DNA from: Deltaproteobacteria bacterium
GTDB taxonomy: Bacteria; Bdellovibrionota_B; Oligoflexia; Oligoflexales; Bog-1112
Assembly: GCA_947475005.1 (NCBI GenBank)
Contig: CANJLI010000019.1
Coordinates: 1 to 36,398, forward strand
Length of the DNA stretch: 36,398 nucleotides
Reading direction: 5' to 3'
The notes beneath the pieces were generated by a model, which was not told the DNA's origin, did no database searches, and worked only from the letters and a program-made list of their open reading frames with translations. A program made the translations under genes and the position numbers. Shown here piece after piece: positions 23,834 through 32,508 of the stretch; within the stretch, counting starts at the first letter, position 1, and each line of letters begins with the position of its first letter.

Positions 23834-24470
23834 TTGCTGATGGCCCTGCAAAAGATTGCGGAGGAACTGCTTTTCTCCCCAGATGGCATTACTCTTTCCA
23901 TCTCTACAGGGACCTTACGTATAGGCACCTATCTGCAGATAGAAGATGTTGCCGACCTTCTGGTCTATACGATAGATCCAACCGTTTCCACAAGGAGCAG
24001 AAAAAGTCTTAGAAAGGCTGGAGAAAAAAACAAGAGAAGAACAAGCCTATCTCATATTTGGTTATCAGATATTTGATGCTATCCTTCCCCCATTCGTCTC
24101 CTCCGACTCCGCAAACATGCAGAGATCTGAAAACAAGTACCCCGATTGTGTGGAAACCAGCATTCGAAATTGGATCAAATTTTTATAGCATTAGCACCAG
24201 AGGATATGAACTGGAGTGTAGCCGAAGGAAAGACTCTCGATATATGACAGAGCCGAACCGTGCGCCTTGGATCCCCTAATCCTTAAGGATGAGGAGGATA
24301 AACCAGGTCTTCATCTTTATATTTTTGATTTGATCGATCTGCTTCCTACTGGGTTTTTTACAGCGCAAGATCTTACGGAATTAGAAGCACAAGCAGCGTC
24401 AAAGTCTGAAGCGTGCCAAGCCAGAGTGAAACGCTTTCATGAACTCGTAACCAGGAAGAATACCCACTAA
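23834..24470 (+). pseudogene. Frameshifted remnant of a ~210-residue protein
   Basis: Three frames each hold a coding-like stretch that join in order: IAEELLFSPDGITLS and IEDVADLLVYTIDP (to about 23982), then GAEKVLERLEKKTREEQ with GYQIFDAILPPF and SIRNWIKF (to ~24185), IALAPEDMNWSVAEG (~24187-24243) and ALDPLILKDEEDKPGLHLYI with FTAQDLTELEAQAA (to 24470). At least three indels are needed to read through. Composition and helix content look protein-like. No family recognised. The original might have been a cytosolic protein. Sequencing error is possible but repeated indels in one gene point to decay. Confidence 0.6.
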
Positions 24471-24529
24471 CGTAGGAGCTGTCTGAAGTCTCCGCGCACT
24501 CAAGATGACAAGCCCCCCTATCCTATGCT

Positions 24530-24549
24530 ATAAGCTGAAGACAGCTTAT
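24530..24549. promoter_or_regulatory. 8-bp inverted repeat upstream of pspA
   Basis: ATAAGCTG and CAGCTTAT flank a 4-base spacer, 17 bp before the pspA start codon. It could be an operator, or a 5' UTR hairpin close to the ribosome site GGAG. A TATGCT-like element precedes it. No sigma-54 site was recognised. Confidence 0.35.
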
Positions 24550-24566
24550 ATTTTCTGGAGACTCCT

Positions 24567-25283
24567 ATGTTTGCATTTTTACGCCGTTTGTTTCGTATTT
24601 TTTCCGCTGCTGGTCATTCGGCTCTCGATAAGATGGAAGACCCTGTCAAGATGACCGAGCAGGGCATCCGCGAACTTCGCGCCCAACTTACCGCAAGTTA
24701 CGAAAGCCTCGCCCAATCCAAAGCGGTGCTTTTGCAAGCCCGCAGGGAAATGCAGGAACGGCAAGAACAAGCCACGTCCTACGAGGGAAAAGCCATCGCC
24801 TTGCTGCAAAAAGCAAAAGCCGGTGCCATTCCCCTTGCGGAAGCAGAAAATTTGGCCCGCCAAGCTTTGAGTAAAAAAGAAGAGATCAGCCAACAAGCAT
24901 CCAGCTACGAGAAAAGTCTCCTTGCCCAAGAGGCGAGTGTTAAAAGTTTAGAGAGTCGCATTCAAGAGCTGAAATCCAGTGTTCAAAGTTGGGAGCGAGA
25001 GCTTACAACCCTGAAAGCTCGATCTAAGATTGCAACTACCTCTCGCAACCTCAATCAACAATTGGCACAGGTGGATGCAAGCAGCACCTTGAGCTTGCTC
25101 GAGAAGATGAAAGAAAAAGTGCAAACGGAAGAAGCCTTGGCTGTTTCTTATTCTGAGATCAAAACGAAAGACGAAAGTCTAGACTCTGAGATTCAAAAAG
25201 CCCTCGGTACCGCTGCTATCAAGACAGATAAATCCGGTGTGGATTCCCTTGCCGCACTCAAAGCCCAACTGCAGATGGAGTAG
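24567..25283 (+). CDS. pspA: PspA/IM30 phage-shock family membrane-stress protein
   Basis: A 238-residue, almost wholly alpha-helical protein with the PspA N-terminus FAFLRRLFRIFSA followed by DKMEDPVKMTEQGIRELRAQ and long coiled coils through residue ~200. PspA polymers bind stressed inner membranes and prevent proton leakage. Length is near the E. coli protein. The ribosome site GGAG is seven bases upstream. It heads a four-gene cluster (24567-27298) with spacings of 2-3 bp, so the three unknown neighbours are likely cotranscribed and may help with membrane repair. Confidence 0.92.
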   Translation: MFAFLRRLFRIFSAAGHSALDKMEDPVKMTEQGIRELRAQLTASYESLAQSKAVLLQARREMQERQEQATSYEGKAIALLQKAKAGAIPLAEAENLARQALSKKEEISQQASSYEKSLLAQEASVKSLESRIQELKSSVQSWERELTTLKARSKIATTSRNLNQQLAQVDASSTLSLLEKMKEKVQTEEALAVSYSEIKTKDESLDSEIQKALGTAAIKTDKSGVDSLAALKAQLQME

Positions 25284-25286
25284 AAG

Positions 25287-25946
25287 ATGTCAGCTGGAAT
25301 CGTCATGTTGCTCCTCTCTTGTGCAGCGGCCTACGTATACTTATTCTATCTCAAGCCCAAAGAAGACACCGAAGCGGCTACAGAATCCGGTGGGTTTCGT
25401 CCAGCTCGTGCATTCGTTGCTCCAACACCTAAAGCAGTGGCCACGGGAGATGTGATGGAAGATGCCCGGCCGGGAGATTTCTTGCAGTTGCAAGATGTGG
25501 GCCCTCGCATGCTACAAATTTCTGCCCAGATCACCCATCGGCATCGCTCCAAAATGGGCGTTTCTCGCAAAACCGTTCTCGAAGGCGATACCGGTACGGG
25601 GCCTTGCTGGATGACCACTTTCCCGCAAACACCACATCAGATCTGGATCACCTTAGAGCTCATCTCTGCAGAATCTCTGCCCATCTCGAAGGCTCAGTTG
25701 CAAGCCCTCACCGTAGATACAGATTGCACCGTGCAGTGGGAAGGTGTGACCTATACGTTCAATGGAAAAGAAGTGCGACTGTTCTGTCCCGATGGCAATG
25801 AACTAGAAGCCGAAGAAAAAACCAGATGGTTTTTTCAAAACCGAGATGCTGCCCTCGAATTTTTACGCAATTCCAAAGGCGAGTACAAAGGGGTGTTCTG
25901 GGCAGCAGTACCTCGACAACAGATCTCGCTCTTGAAAGGTTCTTAA
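25287..25946 (+). CDS. Membrane-anchored protein, pspA operon gene 2
   Basis: A 219-residue protein with one N-terminal membrane segment (about 4-20, IVMLLLSCAAAYVYLFYL) and then a soluble domain. It has a GDFLQLQDVGPR segment (about 63-74), a WITLELISAESL strand and WEGVTYTFNGKEVRLF near 155-170, and FWAAVP close to the end; the pattern weakly recalls DUF4178-type beta domains. Ribosome site GGAG lies within the pspA end. I do not recognise it securely. The membrane anchor and its partner pspA suggest a role at the inner membrane. Confidence 0.6.
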   Translation: MSAGIVMLLLSCAAAYVYLFYLKPKEDTEAATESGGFRPARAFVAPTPKAVATGDVMEDARPGDFLQLQDVGPRMLQISAQITHRHRSKMGVSRKTVLEGDTGTGPCWMTTFPQTPHQIWITLELISAESLPISKAQLQALTVDTDCTVQWEGVTYTFNGKEVRLFCPDGNELEAEEKTRWFFQNRDAALEFLRNSKGEYKGVFWAAVPRQQISLLKGS

Positions 25947-25948
25947 AA

Positions 25949-26668
25949 GTGAAAAATTATCTTTGGTTTAAATACGTCGTCCTCGGCATGTTTGCCACAT
26001 CCTTCTACTTGATCCTATTTGATTCCTCTCCTTCTGAGGGGCCCAGACGCCAACGCATCGTAGATCCGCAAGATCAGGGACACACTACCATTGCCACGGG
26101 GCGTTTGCGCATCGATCAAATTGAAAAGGCCATGCAACAATCGAAGACTGCGGAAGAGTTGGAGCGAGCGCTCAATTCCTCCGACATTCGCGGTGACAAC
26201 ATGGATCTTACGGGAGATGGAAAACCAGATTACATTCATGTAACCGAAGTTGCCAAACCAGCGGGGTTCCTGCTGGAATTACACTTGCCTGATAATAAGC
26301 GAGAAGAGTTGGCACGTATTTCTGTCACCCCTCAAAACAACGGAGGCGCTGCGGTACAGTACCAAGGACAACCGGCTTACTTTGCAGGGCCCAGCACCCA
26401 TTCTTCCGTTTGGCCCTCTGTGGGTACCGGTTTGATCCTGGGATATCTATGGGGACGTCACACACCGTATCATTCTCCATACAGCTACGGTTCCTATCCA
26501 TCGCATTTTTCCTCACGCCCGCAAAGCAACACTGCGTATAACAATCGACATGTAGCTCCGTCTCCGTACAAGGCACCGATTCAGCAACCCTCCCGTTCTC
26601 AACGGGGATTTCAACCCAAAAGCAGGTCCACCCCGTCCCGTAGCGGGGGATTTGGACGAAGGAGATAA
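25949..26668 (+). CDS. Membrane-anchored protein with EF-hand/FG-GAP-like motif, pspA operon gene 3
   Basis: A 239-residue protein starting at GTG 25949, two bases after the previous stop. One membrane segment (about 5-25, FKYVVLGMFATSFYLILF) is followed by a DLTGDGKPDYI motif (about 84-94), a calcium-loop/FG-GAP-type sequence, and a C-terminal half that is Ser/Tyr/Pro/Gln/Arg rich with low complexity. A second hydrophobic segment (about 152-170, SVWPSVGTGLILGYLWG) may be membrane-associated. The family is not recognised. The spacing of two bases and weak initiation suggest coupling. Function unknown, though partner of pspA in the same operon. Confidence 0.55.
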   Translation: MKNYLWFKYVVLGMFATSFYLILFDSSPSEGPRRQRIVDPQDQGHTTIATGRLRIDQIEKAMQQSKTAEELERALNSSDIRGDNMDLTGDGKPDYIHVTEVAKPAGFLLELHLPDNKREELARISVTPQNNGGAAVQYQGQPAYFAGPSTHSSVWPSVGTGLILGYLWGRHTPYHSPYSYGSYPSHFSSRPQSNTAYNNRHVAPSPYKAPIQQPSRSQRGFQPKSRSTPSRSGGFGRRR

Positions 26669-26671
26669 CAC

Positions 26672-27298
26672 ATGACCTCTAGAATAGAACCGAGCCAACG
26701 TCAGCAACTTTGCGGCCTCTACGTGCTCCAACTCCTCACAGAGGAAACTGAAACCTTGGCTGTCCCCTTGGAGCGAGAACAAGCTTTTCTTGCTCCCGTT
26801 ATGGAATGGTTGGCTTCCTGTGGCTATGTGCAGGTACAAGATGATGTGTATGTTGCTGCCCCCAAAGGGCGTGATGTTCTCTTGCAGTTTTTAGAACGGT
26901 ACCAACATTTTCTCACCGAGATGGATGTGTACTGTGCGGTAGATTTGGCTCAGGGAGAATTTGCTTTTTCTGCGTACGAAACTTTTTCTACGAAGCAAGC
27001 TTGGGATACGTTTCTCGCTCAAGAACGCTGGGCTGATGTACGCATTGCGCTTTGTGAGTGGAAAGGCAAAGACCCCATCGAAGCGGTATTCATGAATTTT
27101 GTGGAAGAAGGAAATTTCGGACTCACGCGAAATGGCTGGGACTACGATGGATTCTTAGGGCAAGTATGGGAGGAGATTGCCACCATCGCACAGGGTGCCC
27201 TTCGATTGCAGGATCTCGCTTACGAAGACCAGGGGGAATTTTTTCCCGCTAGCCAAGTTGCACAAGATATATATGAGCAGGGGCAGAGCCTGCGGTAG
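26672..27298 (+). CDS. Cytoplasmic protein of unknown function, pspA operon gene 4
   Basis: A 208-residue protein without signal peptide or membrane segment. The N-terminal ~70 residues look helical with a short beta hairpin (GYVQVQDDVYVAAP), as in winged-helix folds, but no DNA-binding motif can be assigned. The middle is acidic and aromatic (YCAVDLAQGEFAFSAYETF), the C-terminus helical. The ribosome site AAGGAGA is strong. It ends the pspA cluster; the stop is followed at once by the triplet-repeat hairpin. No family recognised. Confidence 0.55.
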   Translation: MTSRIEPSQRQQLCGLYVLQLLTEETETLAVPLEREQAFLAPVMEWLASCGYVQVQDDVYVAAPKGRDVLLQFLERYQHFLTEMDVYCAVDLAQGEFAFSAYETFSTKQAWDTFLAQERWADVRIALCEWKGKDPIEAVFMNFVEEGNFGLTRNGWDYDGFLGQVWEEIATIAQGALRLQDLAYEDQGEFFPASQVAQDIYEQGQSLR

Positions 27299-27310
27299 TG
27301 TATAGAGGGT

Positions 27311-27414
27311 CTTCTTCTTCTTCTTCTTCTTCTTTTGTGGAACCAGCTGCGCAGTTTCCACAAAAGAAGAAGAAGAAGAAGAAGAAGAAGAAGAAGAAGA
27401 AGAAGAAGAAGAAG
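27311..27414. repeat. (CTT)n / (GAA)n triplet-repeat hairpin with conserved loop CCAGCTGCGCAGT
   Basis: 27311-27342 (eight CTT-type units then TTTTGTGGAA) and 27356-27387 are perfect 32-bp inverted arms around the loop CCAGCTGCGCAGT at 27343-27355. The GAA tract continues to 27414, about 16-17 units. CAACTACTGGGTAGTTAC follows, as in the plus-strand copy near 420. It is non-coding. Triplet repeats of this type can slip and form unusual structures. Confidence 0.92.
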
Positions 27415-27469
27415 CAACTACTGGGTAGTTACAATAAAATAGAAATTGTAAGTTGGGCGTATCCTGTTG

Positions 27470-27541
27470 TTACGAACGGCGCTGCCTTAAGAGGATACTC
27501 CATAATTCTGTCGGGACACCCGAGAATGGCACTTCCTTAAG
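27470..27541. repeat. Diverged GGGGACAC-family segment
   Basis: The sequence CCTTAAGAGGATACTCCATAAT followed by TCTGTCGGGACACCCG resembles the inverted flank of the structure at 11368-11587 (CCTTAAGG...ACTTTCCATAATTCTG). An inverted CTTCCTTAAGG closes it at 27540. It is a further member of that family, more degraded. Confidence 0.55.
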
Positions 27542-27586
27542 GATACAATTGTCATCTTTCGCTTACGTTCAAGATAGCTCCCCATC

Positions 27587-27674
27587 CGTCATCCCAAGGC
27601 TGCGTAGCAGCCGTATGGGATCTTGATAAAAACGAAGGGATCCCATACGGTCCCTTCGGGACCTTGGGATGACG
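27587..27674. repeat. Palindromic repeat CGTCATCCCAAG...CTTGGGATGACG (copy 2)
   Basis: Outer frame matches 14999-15086: CGTCATCCCAAG, CGTATGGGATC and their inverse. The left arm has the mini-hairpin GCTGC-GTA-GCAGC, but the right arm has GTCCC-TTC-GGGAC in its place. Each mini-hairpin is self-complementary, so the arms do not need to pair with each other. It lies in the 430-bp non-coding region after the pspA operon. Confidence 0.8.
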
Positions 27675-27726
27675 GATTCACAAGGATTTAGGCAAATAGA
27701 AAGCTTAAGTTGGGTTCTACCCATTC

Positions 27727-28227
27727 TTACCGTGTATTATATACAACAAACTTTTCATCTCTTTTTTCGATTCTGCGATAATGAAATTTTTGATTGCTCA
27801 AATCACTAATGATGGTTGATTGAACAGCAGCTGAAAAAGTTGATAATTGTAAGGTTTCATTCAATTGACCCTCTGTACAGGGTTGCCTAGTTTCTCTCGC
27901 ATGCTGCATTTTCAAAAATTTTTCTGTCGAACTATATTTCTCAATCCAGAAATCAGAAAGTGAAATTTCCTGCTCATTTAAATAGGCTTTCCACTTTAGG
28001 TAGAGATTTGTTCCACCATCTTCTAACTTTGTTTCAGATCTCACCAAAATAAATTTAAAGTGTCCTAAATGATTAGAATGAAATAGTGTATCACTTTCTA
28101 AAACAAAATTTGGGAAAAGTATTCTAGTCCGCACGGCAGCTCTGGATGCACTTGCATCACTTGCTATGAGTGCACTTCCACCACCAATCAAAAGTCCGGT
28201 GGCAAGCACTATATTTCGCATCCACAT
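27727..28227 (-). CDS. Small secreted protein of unknown function
   Basis: A 166-residue protein. The signal peptide IVLATGLLIGGGSALIASDA ends near residue 26. The mature part has a single Cys (QPC, about 116) and mixed alpha/beta composition with FVLESDTLFHSNH and KWKAYLNEQEISLSDFW. The ribosome site AAAAGGAGA precedes the ATG by a few bases. The gene is AT-rich compared with its neighbours, and the product shows no family I know. It is separated by ~98 bp from the protease gene upstream on the same strand. Confidence 0.55.
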   Translation of the reverse strand: MWMRNIVLATGLLIGGGSALIASDASASRAAVRTRILFPNFVLESDTLFHSNHLGHFKFILVRSETKLEDGGTNLYLKWKAYLNEQEISLSDFWIEKYSSTEKFLKMQHARETRQPCTEGQLNETLQLSTFSAAVQSTIISDLSNQKFHYRRIEKRDEKFVVYNTR

Positions 28228-28325
28228 AGGCTCTCCTTTTTAATATCCGCTGTGATGGGGATATCGTACAGAGAACACAGAGAAAATAAAACAAAAACAG
28301 CAGAGTAAATAAAATTCAGAACAGC

Positions 28326-31202
28326 TCAAAACAATGCATCAAATCCGGCGCTGGCATAAAGCTGCCATACATCTCGAACCACTTGCCCCACTCCAAGACT
28401 GGTATTGAACCGCACACCTTTGTTTTGAAACAAAAGATCTGCGGTGTAGCCGTGCGCTTGAATCAAACTCTTTCTCCAATCTTGGTTTTGAAACCAAGCG
28501 CCTCCGTAATTGTAGAAGGCAGTGAAATTAAGACGCTCCACATATAAAATCCACCACTGATAGTCGATGTTCTTTACAAGGGGTGTTGTAAAATTAAACT
28601 TGGCTCTCGCTTGAGAATCCCCATAAGAATTAAAAAACAAGCCCCCTTTTTTTCCTAAGAGCGACCAGGAATTTTGATTATATCCCCCTCCACTTCCAGC
28701 GATGAAGGTTTTGAGTGGCACATAAAACTCCCGCAAATTTGTGCTCTTTCCCTCTCGACTTCGCAATCGAGAGCCTTGCACATCAAGACCCATCGTAGAG
28801 CCTCTCCAGGGAATGGCATATGTTGCAGATACCTCTGCTTGCAATCGATTGAAATCAAAGTTGCGATTGAGTGCTGCTGCTGCCCACTCCCCTCCTACCG
28901 ATTGCATCCAGGTAAAATTCCCATGGTGCTGGGTATGAACTAACGAAGCAAAAGGCACCGTTAATAGCCCTGTGCGAGGATTGTGAGGGCCTATATACGT
29001 ATGACGATCTCCCATACGCGCACCCATACGCAAGTCCCATTCATGCTGCACGAAATAGAATGGCAACATCATCTCTGCGCGCACGCCTTTTTCATCGAGG
29101 TAAGAAGTCTTACCCTGATTCGATGTTGGATCGAGCAACAATCCATCCCACATCTGCGCTCGATAGGCGGAGAGCGTGATCGTAGGCCAAAATCGGGTGG
29201 AAGTAAGACTGACATTCGTATTGGGATAGTGACTATCTGGGCCGTATAAAAAGCTTAGCTGCACGGTTTCATTTTGCATATGATCCATCAGCGGCACGGA
29301 AATCACCCCATACTGGTATCCCAAGGCATCATCAGCTCCAATCCACGGAAAAGCCAACACGGGTCGGCCTCGCCAATGTGCAGGCTGAGAACCCCCAATT
29401 TCGGTAGCGGGAGATTTCGGATCTGCTTGATCGAGCGGATATGCTTCTTTCAAATAAACAGTCTGCTGCGTACGTATGGATGCATACAGAGGATCTGAAT
29501 CTTCGAGCCAAATCGAACCTGCATGTAAAGCATTGTGCAAAGTGGGAATGGGATCTTGCACCGGCTGTTGCGCAGCCCAAGCCAGGGGAGAAGTGGGAGA
29601 AATCCCTTGACGACAAGGCCCCATGTGCAATTCGCTAGGGGATACTTCCACAGTTTTGCTATGCCCTCCCTCTTGGATGTCGATGCGTAGATTGCCATTT
29701 GGCATTGCAGTTACCCGTTGGACCCAGTCTTCAAACTCGATCTGTCCCTGGCATTCTCCCGATTTCGATTGCACACGCAAAAAACGACGGTTGTGCTCAG
29801 CCGCTAAGATCCAGTGTTCGTCCTTGACCTGAGTAACGTACAAGGGAAGTTCATTGCCCCATGGCACAGGAGAGACTGCTTTTGTCGCAACGTCCCACTC
29901 CCATACTTGAGCTCGCTCACCCCCAAGGGTTTGCTCGTTCACCCGAAACCATAGACGCGCATATTTCCCTGCTGCATCCTTTGTGCCTCCGATCATGTGC
30001 ACCGTTTTGGGCAAAGTATGCACAATGGGGCAAGATACAGAGAGCGGGTTCTGAGTGGCATCTACTAGACACAACGATGTCACTTCGTAGTCTTGCTTTT
30101 CCACAATCACAGCATCAGGTGTTTCATAGACACCTAAAATCCGTTGTGCCTCAAGGATATCGAGCTCTTGTGTTTCTCCATTCTGCATGCGTACCAACCG
30201 ATGCCGCTCCATACCTGAATGAAGATCCACACGTTTTGCCACAGCAAATTTATTACCTGCCTGTAGACTGGATGCTGCCACTATTCGATCTTTTAAACTA
30301 ACCGATAGCAGGGGACCTTTGGCATACTGCTTCCAGTGCGCAGTGGCTGCTTGTTGATACGCAGCATATAATTTTTGTCCTGCATGTTTGGATAAAGCCT
30401 CCTTGGAGAGAGACGCATATCGACGTAAAGCTTCATCCATAGGCATAAATGCACTAAACGGATTGCAAGAAAAAATATAATACGGGGGCATGGAGTAGTG
30501 AAAAAAATCTTGCATCAAAGCGGGAAATTGGTCTTCTTTTCCCTGTTGGAGAATCCACCTTACGAAAGCACCTGATATGGCATAGCCTTCTTCTGCAAAC
30601 TGGTCGTCGGTATACAGACTGTGCAACCGATCGTAGGTGGGCCACCGTCCAGTGAGGGCAGCTTGTCGCTCAATGCTAGCTTGTACATCCGATCTTACAG
30701 AAATGCTGAGGGATTCTGCTAGGCCCTCCAAAAACCAGGCTGGCATCCACGGCAGATGGATGATGGCACCTGCTGGCCCAAACCAATTGTGCAGATGCAA
30801 GTACATGGTCATGTGCACGTATTCATGCTGAAAGAGACCCCGGTCCCCCTGTCCCCAGGTTTGCAACTCGATGGCATCGGTAACGAAGTTCGCAAAAGAA
30901 GCATTCGATGTTTCCGCGGAGACAACCACAGGCAAGGGGCTACTTCGCTGGATCCCCATCCAACCCTCCAATAAGGGGCGAGCCGCCTCTAAAGACCGCG
31001 CAACCATGGCGGCTTCGCGGGGTGCACGCGCGTCATGATAAATCCAGAAGTGCGGCGTTTGAACTTCGTTATACTCAAAACCGCCCTGATTCATCCCAAA
31101 TCCGATGGGGAGTGCCCAACCACGGGAAGAGAAAGAAAAAAGAATCCCAGCCCCGATCCACGCGATAAAAATACGCCATAGCAGATAAAATGGTTGGTTC
31201 AT
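28326..31202 (-). CDS. Large secreted zinc-protease-like protein with C-terminal beta-barrel
   Basis: A 958-residue protein. The start at 31202 is preferred because GAGAGG is seven bases upstream; a start at 31208 is also possible. A signal peptide is followed by a gluzincin-type domain with HEYVH (about 126-130) and third ligand in WFLEGLAES, as in peptidase MA-like proteins. The middle resembles a beta-propeller with repeated W/Y motifs. The last ~370 residues contain repeated aromatic strands and end in ASAGFDALF, suggesting an outer-membrane barrel. This resembles Bdellovibrio and Myxococcus surface proteases of similar size. Family of the barrel part is inference. Confidence 0.75.
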   Translation of the reverse strand: MNQPFYLLWRIFIAWIGAGILFSFSSRGWALPIGFGMNQGGFEYNEVQTPHFWIYHDARAPREAAMVARSLEAARPLLEGWMGIQRSSPLPVVVSAETSNASFANFVTDAIELQTWGQGDRGLFQHEYVHMTMYLHLHNWFGPAGAIIHLPWMPAWFLEGLAESLSISVRSDVQASIERQAALTGRWPTYDRLHSLYTDDQFAEEGYAISGAFVRWILQQGKEDQFPALMQDFFHYSMPPYYIFSCNPFSAFMPMDEALRRYASLSKEALSKHAGQKLYAAYQQAATAHWKQYAKGPLLSVSLKDRIVAASSLQAGNKFAVAKRVDLHSGMERHRLVRMQNGETQELDILEAQRILGVYETPDAVIVEKQDYEVTSLCLVDATQNPLSVSCPIVHTLPKTVHMIGGTKDAAGKYARLWFRVNEQTLGGERAQVWEWDVATKAVSPVPWGNELPLYVTQVKDEHWILAAEHNRRFLRVQSKSGECQGQIEFEDWVQRVTAMPNGNLRIDIQEGGHSKTVEVSPSELHMGPCRQGISPTSPLAWAAQQPVQDPIPTLHNALHAGSIWLEDSDPLYASIRTQQTVYLKEAYPLDQADPKSPATEIGGSQPAHWRGRPVLAFPWIGADDALGYQYGVISVPLMDHMQNETVQLSFLYGPDSHYPNTNVSLTSTRFWPTITLSAYRAQMWDGLLLDPTSNQGKTSYLDEKGVRAEMMLPFYFVQHEWDLRMGARMGDRHTYIGPHNPRTGLLTVPFASLVHTQHHGNFTWMQSVGGEWAAAALNRNFDFNRLQAEVSATYAIPWRGSTMGLDVQGSRLRSREGKSTNLREFYVPLKTFIAGSGGGYNQNSWSLLGKKGGLFFNSYGDSQARAKFNFTTPLVKNIDYQWWILYVERLNFTAFYNYGGAWFQNQDWRKSLIQAHGYTADLLFQNKGVRFNTSLGVGQVVRDVWQLYASAGFDALF

Positions 31203-31242
31203 TTTCATCCTCTCCCGAAAATAAAAAGCACAACGTTGGGCC

Positions 31243-31271
31243 TTGTCCCGCCCCGTTGGATCGCCTATAAT
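31243..31271 (+). promoter_or_regulatory. Predicted sigma-70 promoter of recA
   Basis: TTGTCC (31243-31248) and TATAAT (31266-31271) are separated by 17 bp. They lie 120 bp before the recA start, leaving room for a regulated 5' UTR. No LexA box of a known type could be assigned. Confidence 0.55.
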
Positions 31272-31390
31272 GCCCTACACTTTTATGTGTACAACTTGAT
31301 GTGCATGTCCGTGGGAGTCATCGACTTTACTATGGTACGCCATTAAATATTCAAACGAAATCCCAAGTAAAAGAAGAAGGATATACACGT

Positions 31391-32485
31391 ATGTTGAACC
31401 CAATTGGTCTAGATGCAGAAGAGAGACGTAAAGCACTCGAAACAACCGTAGGTGCTATCGAAAAACAATTTGGAAAAGGTTCCATCATGTGCCTCGGAAA
31501 AGGCGCAGAGGTGCAGCCGCTTAGAACGGTTTCCAGCGGAAGTCTTTCCCTGGATGTTGCCCTGGGAATCGGCGGTTTACCGCGCGGTCGAATCGTGGAG
31601 ATTTACGGACCTGAATCCAGCGGAAAAACCACATTGACCCTCCATGTCATTGCAGAAGCGCAGAAGCACCAAGGCGTTTGTGCCTTCGTCGACGCAGAGC
31701 ACGCATTGGACACCAACTATGCCAAAAGAATCGGGGTCAACCTCGACAACCTGCTCATCTCTCAGCCGGATACAGGGGAGCAGGCGTTGGAAATCGTAGA
31801 GATGCTCGTACGCTCCGATGCTGTCGATGTGGTGATTATCGATTCCGTTGCCGCTCTCACTCCTAAAGATGAACTCGAAGGGGAGATGGGGGATAAGCAC
31901 ATGGGATTGCAGGCCCGTTTGATGTCTCAGGCTCTACGTAAACTCACGGCCGTTGTTTCCAAGACGAACTGCACCGTGATCTTCATCAACCAATTGCGAA
32001 TGAAGATTGGTGTCATGTTCGGTAGCCCTGAAACCACCACGGGTGGAAATGCGCTGAAATTCTACGCCTCCGTGCGTCTCGATATCCGCCGTATTGAATC
32101 CATCAAAGAAGGCGATGTCGCCATCGGAAACCGAGTCCGCGTAAAGGTAGTGAAGAACAAGGTGGCAGCTCCTTTCCGCCAAGCTGAATTTGATATCCTC
32201 TTTAACCAGGGGATCTCCAAATTGGGCGATGTGCTGGACCTCGCTGTTTTGCATAATATCGTGCAAAAATCCGGTTCTTGGTTCTCTTACAAAGAAGAAA
32301 AACTGGGGCAAGGCCGCGATGGTGCCAAAGCGATCTTAGCCGCCAATCCAGAGCTGTTTAATCGGGTATACGATGAGACCCGTGCGTTCCTAGGGTTGCT
32401 TCCTACTGGCGCGGAGACTCGCCGAGACGAAGCGGAAGAAAAGGTAGCAAAAGGGGCTAGCTCCAAGAAGATGCTGAAGCAGTAA
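31391..32485 (+). CDS. recA: Recombinase RecA
   Basis: A 364-residue protein. The start at 31391 was chosen for the ribosome site AGAAGGA and because family N-termini begin near here; an in-frame ATG at 31301 lacks support. Walker A GPESSGKT (73-80), [29 protein letters not shown] and [11 protein letters not shown] are all present. RecA forms filaments on single-stranded DNA, drives strand exchange and stimulates LexA cleavage. The C-terminal tail is short and Glu/Lys-rich. The upstream TATAAT promoter is at 31243-31271. A GGGGACAC-family hairpin follows the stop, which might end transcription. Confidence 0.98.
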   Translation: MLNPIGLDAEERRKALETTVGAIEKQFGKGSIMCLGKGAEVQPLRTVSSGSLSLDVALGIGGLPRGRIVEIYGPESSGKTTLTLHVIAEAQKHQGVCAFVDAEHALDTNYAKRIGVNLDNLLISQPDTGEQALEIVEMLVRSDAVDVVIIDSVAALTPKDELEGEMGDKHMGLQARLMSQALRKLTAVVSKTNCTVIFINQLRMKIGVMFGSPETTTGGNALKFYASVRLDIRRIESIKEGDVAIGNRVRVKVVKNKVAAPFRQAEFDILFNQGISKLGDVLDLAVLHNIVQKSGSWFSYKEEKLGQGRDGAKAILAANPELFNRVYDETRAFLGLLPTGAETRRDEAEEKVAKGASSKKMLKQ

Positions 32486-32508
32486 ATTCTGTGGGAAGAG
32501 CTGGTTGC

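Noticed and set aside
27311..27414. Long open frames encoding poly-Leu and poly-Lys runs across the triplet repeat.
   Set aside because: They are by-products of the CTT/GAA repeat, with no ribosome site and no conserved composition outside the repeat.
31301..31390. 30-residue N-terminal extension of RecA.
   Set aside because: It has no resemblance to RecA N-termini and the ribosome site sits before the ATG at 31391.
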